64,000 nt of DNA from contig NZ_QRAO01000002.1 in NCBI RefSeq assembly GCF_003353425.1, positions 108,454 through 172,453 on the forward strand, given 5' to 3'. The position numbers and the translations under genes are program-made. The notes beneath the pieces are model-generated. The model did not search any database and was not told where the DNA came from. It was given only the letters and a program-made list of their open reading frames with translations. Source of the stretch: Marinirhabdus gelatinilytica (GTDB lineage Bacteria; Bacteroidota; Bacteroidia; Flavobacteriales; Flavobacteriaceae). Below, in pieces: positions 33,400 to 43,272 of this stretch (position 1 is the stretch's first letter; each line of letters begins with the position of its first letter).

Positions 33400-35361
33400 A
33401 TGAAAAGAAATCTTGGCTTATGTATCGGTTTTTTATTTGTGACAACTATTTTTTTGGGTCAACAGAAAAAGGATGTGTTGTTGACCATAGATGGAGATCC
33501 CGTTTATGCTTCTGAATTTACCAGGGTTTACCAAAAAAACCTTGACCTTGTTCAGGATGAGAGTCAAAAATCTGTTGAAGGGTATCTAGACCTGTTTATA
33601 GACTATAAGTTAAAGGTTAAAGAGGCCTACGAACAAGATTTGGACGAGAAAAAAGAGTACCAAAAAGAGTTCAAAAAATACCAGGAACAGCTATCGAGAT
33701 ATTATATCTATGAAGATAATGTGACCAAAGATTTAGCAAAAGAAGCCTACGAACGTGGGCTCGAGGAGATTGAGGCATCACATATTTTAGTTACATCTTC
33801 GTATGCAGATGTACCAGAGGACACCTTAAAGGCCTATACTAAAATCAAAAACATTAGGGACAGAGCCTTGGCAGGTGAGGATTTTGAAAAACTGGCCAAA
33901 GAAACCTCAGAAGAACCCAATGCAGATAAAACTGGAGGGAACCTTGGGTATTTTTCAGTTTTCTCGCTAGTGTATCCTTTTGAGACCGAAGCTTATAATA
34001 CAAAGGTTGGAGAGGTGTCCAATATCGTTAGGACACGTTTCGGCTATCATATAATTAAAGTTCACGATAGGAGGGAAAGGTCCACTCAACGAACCGTATC
34101 CCACATAATGATTTCCGATAGGGAAGACGATACCCGCACCTTCGATCCGGAAGAGCGTATCAATGATATTTACAAGTTGTTACAGCAGGGACAGACCTTT
34201 GAGGACTTAGCGAAGCAATATTCCGAAGATAAAGGTTCTGCCGGTAATGGCGGTAGGCTGAGACCCTTTCGAAAAGGAGAGATAAAAGCAAAGGTCTTTG
34301 AGGACAAGGTGTTTGCCATAAAAACCCCGGGGACCTATACCGAACCTTTCAAAAGTGTAGTGGGATGGCATATCGCACGCCTAGACTCTATTCACGGAAA
34401 GTCAAGTTTCGAAGATGAAAAAGCCGAATATGAGCGTCGTGTCAAGGACGGTTCTAGATCGAAAATAGTAGTGGCAGCTGTTGCCAATACCATAAAAGAT
34501 AAATATGGTTTTGAAGAAGGAGCTCCGTATCTGGATTATTTTGAAGACTTCATAGGAGAAGACCTTGTAAAGAAAAGATGGGAGTATACGCCCGTACCCG
34601 AAGAAGACGATAAAGTGATCTTTACCATTGGCGACCGCAAGCACTATTTTTCAGATTATGCTGAATATATTAGAGAATTTCAACGTGTAATGCGAAACTT
34701 TGGCAGTGTGCGCGACGCTCTATTGTATTTTTATGATATGTTCGAGGCCGAAAGTGCCAAACAATACTACAAGGACAAGTTGGAGGAAGAAGACCCAGAA
34801 TATGCCGGTGTTATCACAGAATACAGGGATGGTCTTCTTATTTTCGATTTAATGCAAACAAACATCTGGAACAAGGCAAAAAAAGATACCGTTGCCGCAA
34901 AAGCATATTATGAGGCTAACAAGGAGCAGTACCAGTGGAAGAAACGAGTGGGTGCCGTAGTGGTAAACAGTACCAATGCTGTTTCGGCACAAAAGGCAAA
35001 ACAGATGCTAGAAAATGGGGAAACTGTTGAAGCCATCAAAAAACAATTGAACACCCCTGAAACCGTAAACGTAATTATTAGCGAGGGTAAGTTTGAAGAA
35101 GGTGCCAAGGAATTACCAGCTGGTTTTAGGATGGAACAAGGAATTTTTGAAACAAAGGATCAAGATGGTCGTTATACTATTGTAAAGGTCAACCAAGTAT
35201 TGCCGCCCACCACAAAAGAGTATGAAGATGTTAGGGGACGGGTCATGACAGCACTACAGCAACAACTTGAAGAAGATTTCATGGACAACCTCCGTAACAA
35301 ATACAATGTAGAAGTGCGTAAAAAAACCTTAAAAAAGCTGAAGAGAAAACTAGATAAGTAA
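33400..35361 (+). CDS. Periplasmic peptidylprolyl isomerase with two parvulin domains
   Basis: 653 aa with signal peptide (LGLCIGFLFVTTIFLGQ). The N-terminal chaperone-like helices (about 25-120) precede parvulin 1 (about 120-225: EEIEASHILVTSSYADVPED, TGGNLGYFSVFSLVYPFE, RTRFGYHIIKVHD) and parvulin 2 (about 232-335: VSHIMISDRED, GNGGRLRPFRKGEI, VGWHIARLD). About 300 further residues are helical with a weak third parvulin-like fold. It should assist outer membrane protein folding. It overlaps the next gene by 1 bp. Confidence 0.9.
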   Translation: MKRNLGLCIGFLFVTTIFLGQQKKDVLLTIDGDPVYASEFTRVYQKNLDLVQDESQKSVEGYLDLFIDYKLKVKEAYEQDLDEKKEYQKEFKKYQEQLSRYYIYEDNVTKDLAKEAYERGLEEIEASHILVTSSYADVPEDTLKAYTKIKNIRDRALAGEDFEKLAKETSEEPNADKTGGNLGYFSVFSLVYPFETEAYNTKVGEVSNIVRTRFGYHIIKVHDRRERSTQRTVSHIMISDREDDTRTFDPEERINDIYKLLQQGQTFEDLAKQYSEDKGSAGNGGRLRPFRKGEIKAKVFEDKVFAIKTPGTYTEPFKSVVGWHIARLDSIHGKSSFEDEKAEYERRVKDGSRSKIVVAAVANTIKDKYGFEEGAPYLDYFEDFIGEDLVKKRWEYTPVPEEDDKVIFTIGDRKHYFSDYAEYIREFQRVMRNFGSVRDALLYFYDMFEAESAKQYYKDKLEEEDPEYAGVITEYRDGLLIFDLMQTNIWNKAKKDTVAAKAYYEANKEQYQWKKRVGAVVVNSTNAVSAQKAKQMLENGETVEAIKKQLNTPETVNVIISEGKFEEGAKELPAGFRMEQGIFETKDQDGRYTIVKVNQVLPPTTKEYEDVRGRVMTALQQQLEEDFMDNLRNKYNVEVRKKTLKKLKRKLDK

Positions 35362-36215
35362 TGAAGGTATACTTTATCCTGTTTATAGTGTCTCTAGGCT
35401 TTGTAAGTTGCGATTACTTTAAGTCTAACGAGACCCTCGTGCCTATAGCTAGGGTAAACAACAGTTACCTCTACAAAGAGGATATAGCAAAACTAATTAC
35501 CGAGAACACTTCAAAAGAAGATAGCACACTTATTGTAAATAGCTACATAAACCGTTGGGCTACGCAGCAGCTGTTTATGGACCAGGCCATCATCAATATT
35601 TCCGAAAACAAACAGGAGGTCTACAATAAGTTGATTGAAGACTACAAACGGGACCTCTACACCGAAGCCTATAAAAACAAAATAGTGGGCAAGCAATTGG
35701 ACAGTACCGTCTCTCAGCAGGAACTATTGGTTTTTTATGAAGAGAACAAAGATAACTTTAAGTTGAACGAGGAGTTGTTCAAAGTACGCTATATACACGT
35801 GGCCGAAGGTTATAACAATCTGGATAGGACTGCGAAAAGGCTCGAGACCTTCGCCGAAGAGGACCTAAAGATGCTAAATAGCGAAAGTATAAAGTACAAG
35901 GCTTTTAACCTTAACGATTCCATTTGGGTGAAACGCAGCGCTTTACTCGAGGCCCTGCCAGTGCTTAATACAGTTGATGACCAAAAACTAAAAAAGTCTA
36001 ATTTTTTCCGTGTACAAGACTCATTAGGAGTATATTTGGTGAAAATTGAAGATAAACTAAATCCTTCAGACACTGCACCATTACCATACATAGAACCTAC
36101 CATAAAACAGGTGATTCTCAACAAAAGAAAATTGGAACTCATAAAAAAAATTGAAAAAGACATTACAACAGATGCTATTAAAAACAATAATTTCGAGATA
36201 TATGAAGATGAATAG
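35361..36215 (+). CDS. SurA-like lipoprotein lacking a clear isomerase domain
   Basis: 284 aa. The signal peptide ends at LGFVSC (lipobox). LVPIARVNNSYLYKEDIAKL resembles the N-terminal SurA/PrsA module, followed by long helices (NSYINRWATQQLFMDQA, KLIEDYKRDLYTEAYKNKIV). The region where parvulin would lie (about 145-235) keeps FKVRYIHVAEG and YLVKIEDKLN but not the glycine-rich active loop, so isomerase activity is doubtful. It is probably a chaperone partner, since it sits between two parvulin proteins and overlaps both (1 bp and 14 bp). Confidence 0.8.
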   Translation: MKVYFILFIVSLGFVSCDYFKSNETLVPIARVNNSYLYKEDIAKLITENTSKEDSTLIVNSYINRWATQQLFMDQAIINISENKQEVYNKLIEDYKRDLYTEAYKNKIVGKQLDSTVSQQELLVFYEENKDNFKLNEELFKVRYIHVAEGYNNLDRTAKRLETFAEEDLKMLNSESIKYKAFNLNDSIWVKRSALLEALPVLNTVDDQKLKKSNFFRVQDSLGVYLVKIEDKLNPSDTAPLPYIEPTIKQVILNKRKLELIKKIEKDITTDAIKNNNFEIYEDE

Positions 36216-37620
36216 AACACTGTTCCTTATCACCTTACTTTCTACTTTTGCAATGCAAGGGCAGGATAGTTTGGTAAGCAACATACAAGAAGTTACGCAG
36301 GTTGCAGATACAGTAAAAAAGGTTCCACAACGTTACAAGGTAGAAGGAGTAGCAGCAGTGGTTGGAGACTATGTTGTGCTGGATAGCGATATAGATAAGG
36401 GATACCTTGAGTTCCAGCAGCAAGGTGTTTCAACCGAAGATATTACACGGTGCCAACTTTTGGGAAAGTTAATGGAGGATAAGCTCTATCTCCACCAAGC
36501 GGTACAGGATAGTATTGTGGTGGGCGATGCCGAAATTAACCCAGAAGTAGACCAACTTATGCAATACCTTACCGCTGAAATTGGTAGCGAGGAAAAACTA
36601 CTGGCTTTTTATAGAAAGAACACCCTTCCCGAATTGAGGAGCGAATTGTTCGAGGCCAGAAAAAGCTTGAAACTAGCTGGAAGAATGCAGGCCAAGGTAG
36701 TAGAGAATGTAGAGATTACCCCAGAGGAAGTACGAGAATTTTTCTTTGCGATCCCAGAGGACGAACGCCCTGTATTTAGTGCAGAAGTAGCCGTGGCACA
36801 AATAGTTGTAGAGCCAGAGATCACTAAGGAGGCCAAACAAACCGCAATAGACAGGCTAAACGAAATGCGACAGGACATTCTTGAGAATGGAGTGAGTTTT
36901 GCTACAAAGGCGGGATTATATTCAGAGGATGGCTCTAAGACCCGTGGAGGACTCATTGAAGGTGTGAAGCGCAACTCACAATATGTAAAAGAATTTAAAG
37001 ATCAGGCATTCTCTTTGTTGGAAGGCGAAATAAGCGAGCCTTTTGAAACACAGTTTGGATTTCATATACTTAAAGTAGATAAAATTAGAGGACAGGAAGT
37101 AGACGTTCGCCACATTCTTGTATACCCTGAAGTACCTCAGTCCAGTATAGATGCTGCAAGAGAGAAGATTGAAACCGTTCGTAAAGCAATTGTGGACAGT
37201 ACCATAACCTTCAAAAACGCAGCTATTCAATATTCCGAAGAAGAAGACACCCGTAACAATGGTGGCCAACTCGTAAACCCAGTTACGTACGATACTTGGT
37301 TCGACCTAACTAAAATGGACCCTGAGCTAAGTGCCAAGGTGTACAACCTAAAACCGGGCGAGGTATCCAAGATCTTTGTGGAGCGCGACCGTACCGGAAA
37401 GGCAAGTTTCAAGATTTATACGGTAACCGATAGAAAAGAAGAACACCCAGCCGAATACGTCACAGATTATGAGCGTATAAAGGAACTGGCGTTAAAGGAA
37501 AAACAAATCAGGGCAATTGAAGACTGGCAAAATAAACAGATAAAAGAAACTTACGTAAACGTTAACGAAGACTATCAAGAATGTGAGTTTTCTAGCGATT
37601 GGGTGAAAACAAGTAATTAA
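36202..37620 (+). CDS. SurA-type periplasmic chaperone/peptidylprolyl isomerase
   Basis: 472 aa from the ATG at 36202 (a second ATG lies at 36208); an earlier in-frame ATG adds residues that destroy the signal peptide NRTLFLITLLSTFAMQGQ. VEGVAAVVGDYVVLDSDIDK begins the SurA N domain. Parvulin 1 (about 190-290) has VAVAQIVVEPEITKE, TRGGLIEGVKRN and TQFGFHILKVD. Parvulin 2 (about 295-400) has VDVRHILVYPEVPQ and NNGGQLVNPVTYD. It is the classical member of the three-gene set and should escort outer membrane proteins. MoxR follows after 8 bp. Confidence 0.9.
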   Translation: MKMNRTLFLITLLSTFAMQGQDSLVSNIQEVTQVADTVKKVPQRYKVEGVAAVVGDYVVLDSDIDKGYLEFQQQGVSTEDITRCQLLGKLMEDKLYLHQAVQDSIVVGDAEINPEVDQLMQYLTAEIGSEEKLLAFYRKNTLPELRSELFEARKSLKLAGRMQAKVVENVEITPEEVREFFFAIPEDERPVFSAEVAVAQIVVEPEITKEAKQTAIDRLNEMRQDILENGVSFATKAGLYSEDGSKTRGGLIEGVKRNSQYVKEFKDQAFSLLEGEISEPFETQFGFHILKVDKIRGQEVDVRHILVYPEVPQSSIDAAREKIETVRKAIVDSTITFKNAAIQYSEEEDTRNNGGQLVNPVTYDTWFDLTKMDPELSAKVYNLKPGEVSKIFVERDRTGKASFKIYTVTDRKEEHPAEYVTDYERIKELALKEKQIRAIEDWQNKQIKETYVNVNEDYQECEFSSDWVKTSN

Positions 37621-37628
37621 AATATATT

Positions 37629-38582
37629 ATGGGAGACGTAGCGGCAGTAGAGCAACTCGTAAAAAAATATAACGCACTTAGGCAAGAGATAAAAAAAGTA
37701 ATTGTAGGACAGGACGAAGTAGTAGAGCAGGTCTTGCTGTCTATCTTCTCGGGAGGTCACGCATTGCTCATTGGTGTGCCGGGACTGGCCAAAACATTGC
37801 TCGTAAATACTGTTGCCCAAGCATTGGGGCTTAACTTTAAGCGAATCCAGTTTACGCCAGATCTTATGCCCAGCGATATCTTGGGTTCTGAAATCTTAGA
37901 CGAAAACAGAACTTTCAAATTTATTAAAGGTCCCATTTTTGCCAACATCATCTTGGCCGACGAGATTAACCGAACCCCTCCCAAAACACAGGCAGCACTT
38001 CTGGAAGCAATGCAGGAAAGAGCCGTAACGGTGGCAGGGCACCATTACAAGTTGGACCTGCCATATTTCGTGCTGGCTACCCAAAATCCAATTGAACAAG
38101 AAGGAACATACCCATTGCCAGAAGCACAGTTGGACCGTTTTATGGTAGCAATTAATCTGGACTACCCAACTTTCGCTGAAGAAGTAGAAGTAGTAAAAAC
38201 TACTACAGGAGGTACTACCCAACAGGTAGATGCTCTTTTTTCTGCTCAGGAAATAATAGACTATCAGGAACTCATAAGAAAAATTCCTGTGGCGGATAAT
38301 GTTGTTGAGTACGCAGTAACCTTGGTGGGCAAAACAAGACCAAAAAGTCAAGCAGCGCCGGAAATTGTAAAAAATTACATAGATTGGGGAGCAGGGCCAA
38401 GAGCTTCACAAAACCTTATCTTGGGAGCAAAGGCCAATGCAGCACTACACGGAAAGTTCTCACCAGATATCGAGGATGTGCAAAAAGTGGCCATTGGTAT
38501 CTTGCGCCACCGTCTCATCAAAAACTACAAAGCAGAGGCGGAGGGGCTTACCATCGAAGAGATCATCACAAGTTTGTACTAG
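37629..38582 (+). CDS. MoxR-family AAA+ ATPase
   Basis: 317 aa. Walker A LLIGVPGLAKTLLV, Walker B/DEIN motif NIILADEINRTPPKTQAALLEAMQE, sensor 1 FVLATQNPIEQEGTYPLPEAQLDRF and a C-terminal helical lid (GAGPRASQNLILGAKANAALHG) are all present. MoxR ATPases act as chaperones in maturation of enzyme complexes, often next to DUF58 and VWA genes. Here those partners are absent and the gene ends an operon of three envelope folding factors, so a link to envelope stress is inferred. Confidence 0.93.
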   Translation: MGDVAAVEQLVKKYNALRQEIKKVIVGQDEVVEQVLLSIFSGGHALLIGVPGLAKTLLVNTVAQALGLNFKRIQFTPDLMPSDILGSEILDENRTFKFIKGPIFANIILADEINRTPPKTQAALLEAMQERAVTVAGHHYKLDLPYFVLATQNPIEQEGTYPLPEAQLDRFMVAINLDYPTFAEEVEVVKTTTGGTTQQVDALFSAQEIIDYQELIRKIPVADNVVEYAVTLVGKTRPKSQAAPEIVKNYIDWGAGPRASQNLILGAKANAALHGKFSPDIEDVQKVAIGILRHRLIKNYKAEAEGLTIEEIITSLY

Positions 38583-38933
38583 ACACAGCCATACATAAAG
38601 AACAAACTTCTTCTTTTACTTTATTTTGAATTTTTGTTAAGAGCCTACTTATTTAGTAGTAGTTAGAGTTGCTATTGGGATTTTTAAGTTTCTTTTAAGA
38701 GAAATGGGTGCCTATTTTCATACTTTATCATTACCAATTTAATAAAATTAATTCAACAAAATTGATGATTTATTAATTTTAATGAATAAAAAGTGTCGTT
38801 TTTTAAAAAATATTCAGCAAATTCACTAAAGTGTTGGTGTATTTTTAAAAGATAACCAATTTCATTACTTTTGCATGAGTTTCAAAACAGCAAAGACTGT
38901 TTAGAAAATACATCAAACCAAAAAATAAAATAT
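38583..38933. other. AT-rich intergenic region before aconitase
   Basis: 351 bp without a gene. It holds an inverted pair AAAATTAAT/ATTAATTTT around 38750-38782 and the aconitase promoter at its right end. No terminator hairpin with a T-run was found for MoxR. Confidence 0.6.
38866..38873 (+). promoter_or_regulatory. -7 promoter box TACTTTTG of aconitase
   Basis: Perfect TAnnTTTG match 60 bp before the aconitase ATG at 38934. An in-frame earlier start at 38871 would fall inside the box and was rejected. Confidence 0.65.
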
Positions 38934-41204
38934 ATGGCTTTCGATATAGATATGATCAAAGAGGTATATGCCCAAATGGCCGAGCGTGTGGACAAAGCAC
39001 GTGAGATTGTGGGTAAACCTTTAACCCTTTCAGAAAAAATACTTTATAACCACCTTTGGGACGGGATGCCCACTAAGGCATTTACCAGAGGTAAGGATTA
39101 TGTGAATTTTGCACCAGACCGTATCGCTTGTCAGGACGCAACTGCCCAAATGGCCTTGTTGCAGTTTATGCAAGCAGGAAAGGACAAAGTTGCAGTGCCC
39201 ACGACCGTACACTGTGATCACTTGATACAGGCCAAACAGGGTGCCAAGGAAGATTTAAAGAGAGCCAACGAAACCAGTAACGAAGTTTTCGATTTTCTAG
39301 AGTCGGTTTCCAATAAATATGGGATTGGTTTCTGGGCACCGGGCGCAGGGATTATTCACCAAGTGGTTTTAGAAAATTACGCCTTTCCCGGCGGGATGAT
39401 GATAGGGACCGATAGCCATACCGTTAACGCAGGTGGTTTGGGAATGGTTGCTATAGGAGTAGGTGGGGCAGATGCCGTGGATGTAATGGCAGGAATGGCT
39501 TGGGAACTTAAATTTCCCAAACTCATAGGGGTTAGGCTAACTGGAAAATTGAGTGGTTGGACAGCCCCAAAGGACGTAATCCTTAAAGTTGCTGAAATCT
39601 TGACCGCTAAAGGAGGAACCGGAGCTATTGTCGAATATTTTGGCCCTGGCGCAAAAGCTATGTCCTGTACAGGAAAAGGGACCATTTGTAATATGGGTGC
39701 CGAAATTGGCGCGACTACTTCTACTTTTGGTTATGACGACTCTATGGAGCGCTACCTAAAAGCCACGGAAAGAGCCGATGTTGCCGAAGCAGCCAATAAG
39801 GTACGCGAATACTTAACGGCCGATCCTGAAGTATATGAAAGCCCAGAAGAGTATTTCGATCAAGTGATCGAGATTAACCTATCAGAGCTTGGTCCTTTGC
39901 TCAACGGTCCTTTTACACCAGACCTTTCTACCAACGTAGGAAAAGAAATGACCGAAAAGGCCACTAAGAACGATTGGCCAATACAGGTAGAGTGGGGATT
40001 GATAGGTTCTTGTACCAATTCAAGTTACGAGGATCTTTCCAGAGCATCCTCCATAGCACAACAAGGGATTGACAAAGGATTAAAAATTAAATCGGAATTA
40101 GGGATCAATCCAGGTTCAGAGCAAGTACGCTACACTGCCGAACGTGATGGTATCTTGGGAATCTTTGAGGATTTGGGAGCTAAGATATTTACAAATGCCT
40201 GTGGCCCCTGTATTGGCCAGTGGGCAAGGTACGAGGATCCTAAAAATGCACCAAAGAACAGTATTGTGCACTCCTTTAACCGAAACTTTGCAAAAAGAGC
40301 AGACGGAAACCCTAATACACACGCTTTTGTGGCATCGCCAGAATTAACGGCGGCAATTTCCTTTGCAGGACGTTTGGATTTTAACCCAATGACCGATACG
40401 CTCATAAACGAGAACGGTGAAGAAGTAAAATTTGAAGAACCTACAGGCTGGGAGTTGCCACCAAAAGGATTTGCTGTAGAAGAAAATGGATACGTAGCAC
40501 CTAGGGAAGACGGTAGTAGTGTTGAGGTAAAAGTTGCTGAAGATAGCGAGAGACTCGAGCTATTAACGCCTTTTGAGCCTATTAAGGATGAAGACTTGAG
40601 CAATGTAAAGTTATTGATAAAGGCCTTCGGAAAATGTACTACAGACCATATCTCAATGGCAGGACCTTGGTTACGCTATAGAGGACACTTAGATAACATT
40701 TCCAACAACTGTTTGATCGGTGCCGTGAATGCATTCAACAAAAAGACAAATTTTGTAAAGAACCAATTGGACGGTGAATACGGTGGTGTACCTGATACAC
40801 AGCGTGAATACAAAAAGAAAGGTATATACACCATAGTAGTGGGAGACCACAACTACGGCGAAGGTTCCTCAAGGGAGCACGCGGCAATGGAGCCTCGTCA
40901 CTTGGGAGTAGCGGCAGTACTGGTAAAGAGTTTTGCCCGTATCCACGAAACAAATCTTAAAAAGCAGGGTATGTTAGCGCTTACGTTCGAAAATGAAGCA
41001 GACTACGATAAGATCCAAGAGGACGATACCTTCAATTTTGTTGATATTGCTGAATTTGCTCCAGACAAACCACTAATCTTAGAGGTGACCCACGCAGATG
41101 GTTCCAAGGACACGATCAAGACAAACCACACCTATAACGATGCACAAATTGGTTGGTATAGAGAAGGTTCGGCCCTTAATATGATAAAGAAGCAAAATGC
41201 CTAA
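38934..41204 (+). CDS. Aconitate hydratase (mitochondrial type)
   Basis: 756 aa, the length of the eukaryotic mitochondrial aconitase rather than AcnA (about 890) or AcnB. Cluster ligands are in [14 protein letters not shown] and the ACGPCIGQW pair. Substrate residues are in [25 protein letters not shown] and, in the swivel domain, [17 protein letters not shown]. It interconverts citrate and isocitrate using a 4Fe-4S cluster in the TCA cycle. It is monocistronic with its own promoter and a strong terminator. Confidence 0.96.
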   Translation: MAFDIDMIKEVYAQMAERVDKAREIVGKPLTLSEKILYNHLWDGMPTKAFTRGKDYVNFAPDRIACQDATAQMALLQFMQAGKDKVAVPTTVHCDHLIQAKQGAKEDLKRANETSNEVFDFLESVSNKYGIGFWAPGAGIIHQVVLENYAFPGGMMIGTDSHTVNAGGLGMVAIGVGGADAVDVMAGMAWELKFPKLIGVRLTGKLSGWTAPKDVILKVAEILTAKGGTGAIVEYFGPGAKAMSCTGKGTICNMGAEIGATTSTFGYDDSMERYLKATERADVAEAANKVREYLTADPEVYESPEEYFDQVIEINLSELGPLLNGPFTPDLSTNVGKEMTEKATKNDWPIQVEWGLIGSCTNSSYEDLSRASSIAQQGIDKGLKIKSELGINPGSEQVRYTAERDGILGIFEDLGAKIFTNACGPCIGQWARYEDPKNAPKNSIVHSFNRNFAKRADGNPNTHAFVASPELTAAISFAGRLDFNPMTDTLINENGEEVKFEEPTGWELPPKGFAVEENGYVAPREDGSSVEVKVAEDSERLELLTPFEPIKDEDLSNVKLLIKAFGKCTTDHISMAGPWLRYRGHLDNISNNCLIGAVNAFNKKTNFVKNQLDGEYGGVPDTQREYKKKGIYTIVVGDHNYGEGSSREHAAMEPRHLGVAAVLVKSFARIHETNLKKQGMLALTFENEADYDKIQEDDTFNFVDIAEFAPDKPLILEVTHADGSKDTIKTNHTYNDAQIGWYREGSALNMIKKQNA

Positions 41205-41241
41205 CAAAAAAAAGCCCATTTTTAAAAATGGGCTTTTTTTT
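41205..41241. terminator. Bidirectional terminator after aconitase
   Basis: AAAAGCCCATTTTT pairs with AAAAATGGGCTTTT with A and T runs on either side. It reaches the stop codon of the convergent gene (41240-41242). Confidence 0.9.
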
Positions 41242-41905
41242 ATCTTATTTGGTGTATATAGAAATAGGAAGTAGATGTATCTCCTTGGATATCTATAGAG
41301 CCCAAGGCAATGTCTCCTACAATTGAAAAAGTTATTTCATCTCCTGGAGCTAATTGAAGTAACGTCCCTATTGTTCTTACAGGTGGGGTTACGTTTGTGG
41401 ATAATAACGTAATGTTGGCAAAACTATTTTCCTGTACCACCATTCCATTTTTATTTATTTGCACGCCAATACTGGATGCGGCACTTATGGTTGATGAAAG
41501 TGCAACTTGTGCTTTTACCTCATAGATCCCTGCTTCGGTAGCTACAAATTTATACTCTGAAGTATTAAATTCATTATTGATATCAAACTCCATTTCATCG
41601 AAAGGAATAACGGCGGAACCGCTTAAAAGCGAAAGGTTGAGTAGTCCGGAGGTGCTAAATGACCCTTTAATTGCAGAAGGTAGCCCTTTGGCAATTACAT
41701 CTTTAGCAGTCATGCTGGTTATTACCCCGTTATCGCTTGCAAGGATATAATCTTTGCTAGATTGTAGATTACTGCTAGGGGGTACTTCTCTGATTCTTAC
41801 GGTTCCATCAACATCAAGTGTTTCGGTAGGTGCTGTAGTTCCAATTCCAATTTGGGAAAATGCATTAATACTTACTAATAGTAGAACATAACTTACTTTT
41901 TTCAT
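41240..41905 (-). CDS. Secreted protein with C1q/TNF-like jelly-roll domain
   Basis: 221 aa with signal peptide (MKKVSYVLLLVSINAFSQ). IGIGTTAPTETLDVDGTVRI is the stalk opening seen on many flavobacterial surface and tail-fibre-like proteins. About 90-221 is a C1q/TNF-type jelly roll: a strand block FVATEAGIYEVKAQVALSS, then IGVQINKNGMVVQENS and a final SYFYIHQIR. Such proteins are probably trimeric and exposed or secreted. The ligand is unknown. It has a consensus promoter and its own terminator. Confidence 0.8.
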   Translation of the reverse strand: MKKVSYVLLLVSINAFSQIGIGTTAPTETLDVDGTVRIREVPPSSNLQSSKDYILASDNGVITSMTAKDVIAKGLPSAIKGSFSTSGLLNLSLLSGSAVIPFDEMEFDINNEFNTSEYKFVATEAGIYEVKAQVALSSTISAASSIGVQINKNGMVVQENSFANITLLSTNVTPPVRTIGTLLQLAPGDEITFSIVGDIALGSIDIQGDTSTSYFYIHQIR

Positions 41906-41940
41906 TTTAAAAAAATTTATACTGGGGAGTATAGCTTTAA

Positions 41941-41948
41941 CAAATATA
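41941..41948 (-). promoter_or_regulatory. -7 promoter box TATATTTG
   Basis: Perfect TAnnTTTG match on the minus strand, 35 bp before the ATG at 41905. Confidence 0.55.
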
Positions 41949-42132
41949 ATGCATTTAATCGATTAAAAAAGCATTTCAACGAACATTGTTAGTGTTTAAA
42001 CGAAAGCAGTAAGAATTTTCTTTATAAAATACATAGGTAAAATTGTACTATCTATTGTTTTATAATCTTAAGATATATTCGATAATAGTGTTTTTTTTAT
42101 GGCTTTGCGCCAAAAAGAATCATATTTGCATA

Positions 42133-42696
42133 ATGATGAAGTTTTTAAATAAACATTGGAAAACTATATTGCTGTTATTAATCGTGGTATTACTCTTTAT
42201 ACCACAAACGGGAACCCCCATAAAAGTGTTTTTCAACAGGATACTTGCTTTTAGCCCTTCTGAAATTGCTTCTGAAGAGCAAGAGTCCCTCTCAAATTAT
42301 TATTGGGAACTAAATGATTTGAATAATGGGACCATAAATTTTTCTACTGCTGAAGGAAACGTAACACTTGTAAACGTTTGGGCCACCTGGTGCCCACCCT
42401 GCATCGCCGAAATGCCCTCGATGCAAAAACTCTACGATTCCTATAAAAATAAAATGGCTTTCTATTTTGTCTCTCTTGAAGATACCAAAACGCTGAGGCA
42501 ATTTGCTGAAAAGAAAAACTACACCTTCCCCATATACACCACACAGCAAAAGTTTCCGAAAGAAATACAGACCAATAGCTTTCCAACTACTTACCTACTC
42601 TCCAAAAGCGGAAAGATAGTGATGGTACAAAAAGGTGCTGCAGATTGGAACAGCGAAACAGTGCACAACACCATCGATGCATTGTTGGCAGAGTAG
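42133..42696 (+). CDS. TlpA/ResA-like thioredoxin, membrane anchored
   Basis: 187 aa from ATG 42133 (or the adjacent 42136); upstream sequence in frame is non-conserved. One N-terminal TM helix (WKTILLLLIVVLLFIPQ) puts the domain in the periplasm. The active site is VNVWATWCPPCIAEMPSMQ (CPPC), and cis-Pro is in TNSFPTTYLLSKSG. It should reduce disulfides, for example in apocytochrome c or envelope proteins. A near-consensus box (CATATTTG, one mismatch) lies only 4 bp before the ATG. It ends 1 bp before the convergent YdeI-like gene. Confidence 0.9.
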   Translation: MMKFLNKHWKTILLLLIVVLLFIPQTGTPIKVFFNRILAFSPSEIASEEQESLSNYYWELNDLNNGTINFSTAEGNVTLVNVWATWCPPCIAEMPSMQKLYDSYKNKMAFYFVSLEDTKTLRQFAEKKNYTFPIYTTQQKFPKEIQTNSFPTTYLLSKSGKIVMVQKGAADWNSETVHNTIDALLAE

Positions 42697-42697
42697 C

Positions 42698-43270
42698 CTA
42701 TTGCCTGGATTTTTCATTATTTTCACAAAGGCCTATAATCGCTACTATTCGCTTATCCCGGGTAGTTTGTCTCTTGGCACTGTGCAACCAACTTAGATAT
42801 GCTTTTCGATAACTTGGGCTGAAGTTTTTATAATTCTCGAATGCTTTTGGATTTTTGTTAAACTGTTCTTGAAGATCTGTGGGGACAACCAAATTTTCAA
42901 CATCGTCCATAGCACTCCACGTACCTGTTTTTTTTGCTAAGGCAATTGTCTTATAGCCGCTCTCGTGTATGAGACCTTCTTGTTCAAGTTGTTTAACGTA
43001 GCTTTTGTTCAGTTTGCTCCAAGTACTTTTGGGGTTCCGTGGGCAAAAGTACTGTCGTCGCCTTCCATTGCCTAAAGATTTTACAGTGCTGTCTATCCAG
43101 CCATAACAAATAGCCACTTTTACTGCTTCTTCCCATCGCATAGTGGGGATATTGGTCTCTAGCTTATAAAAAATTAAATAGACACCTTGGGGATACTGGT
43201 CATAGTGTTTTTGTAACCATTCACGCCACTCAGCATCTCTTTCAAAATAAAGCTCTGGTTTCTCTTCCAC
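42698..43270 (-). CDS. YdeI/OmpD-associated family protein
   Basis: 190 aa, no signal. The motif order is ELYFERDAEWREWLQKHY, GVYLIFYKLETNIPTMRWEEAV, CYGWIDSTVKSL, RRRQYFCPRNPKSTWSKLNK and a C-terminal SYRKAYLSWLHSAKRQTTRDKRI. This is the full two-part YdeI family, linked in E. coli to envelope stress and peptide tolerance, but with no known biochemical activity. It follows the M1 peptidase gene by 2 bp on the same strand and is likely cotranscribed. Confidence 0.88.
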   Translation of the reverse strand: MEEKPELYFERDAEWREWLQKHYDQYPQGVYLIFYKLETNIPTMRWEEAVKVAICYGWIDSTVKSLGNGRRRQYFCPRNPKSTWSKLNKSYVKQLEQEGLIHESGYKTIALAKKTGTWSAMDDVENLVVPTDLQEQFNKNPKAFENYKNFSPSYRKAYLSWLHSAKRQTTRDKRIVAIIGLCENNEKSRQ

Positions 43271-43272
43271 AT

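Noticed and set aside
38871-38933. Longer N-terminus of aconitase from 38871
   Set aside because: The codon overlaps the -7 box, and the extra residues are not part of the family.
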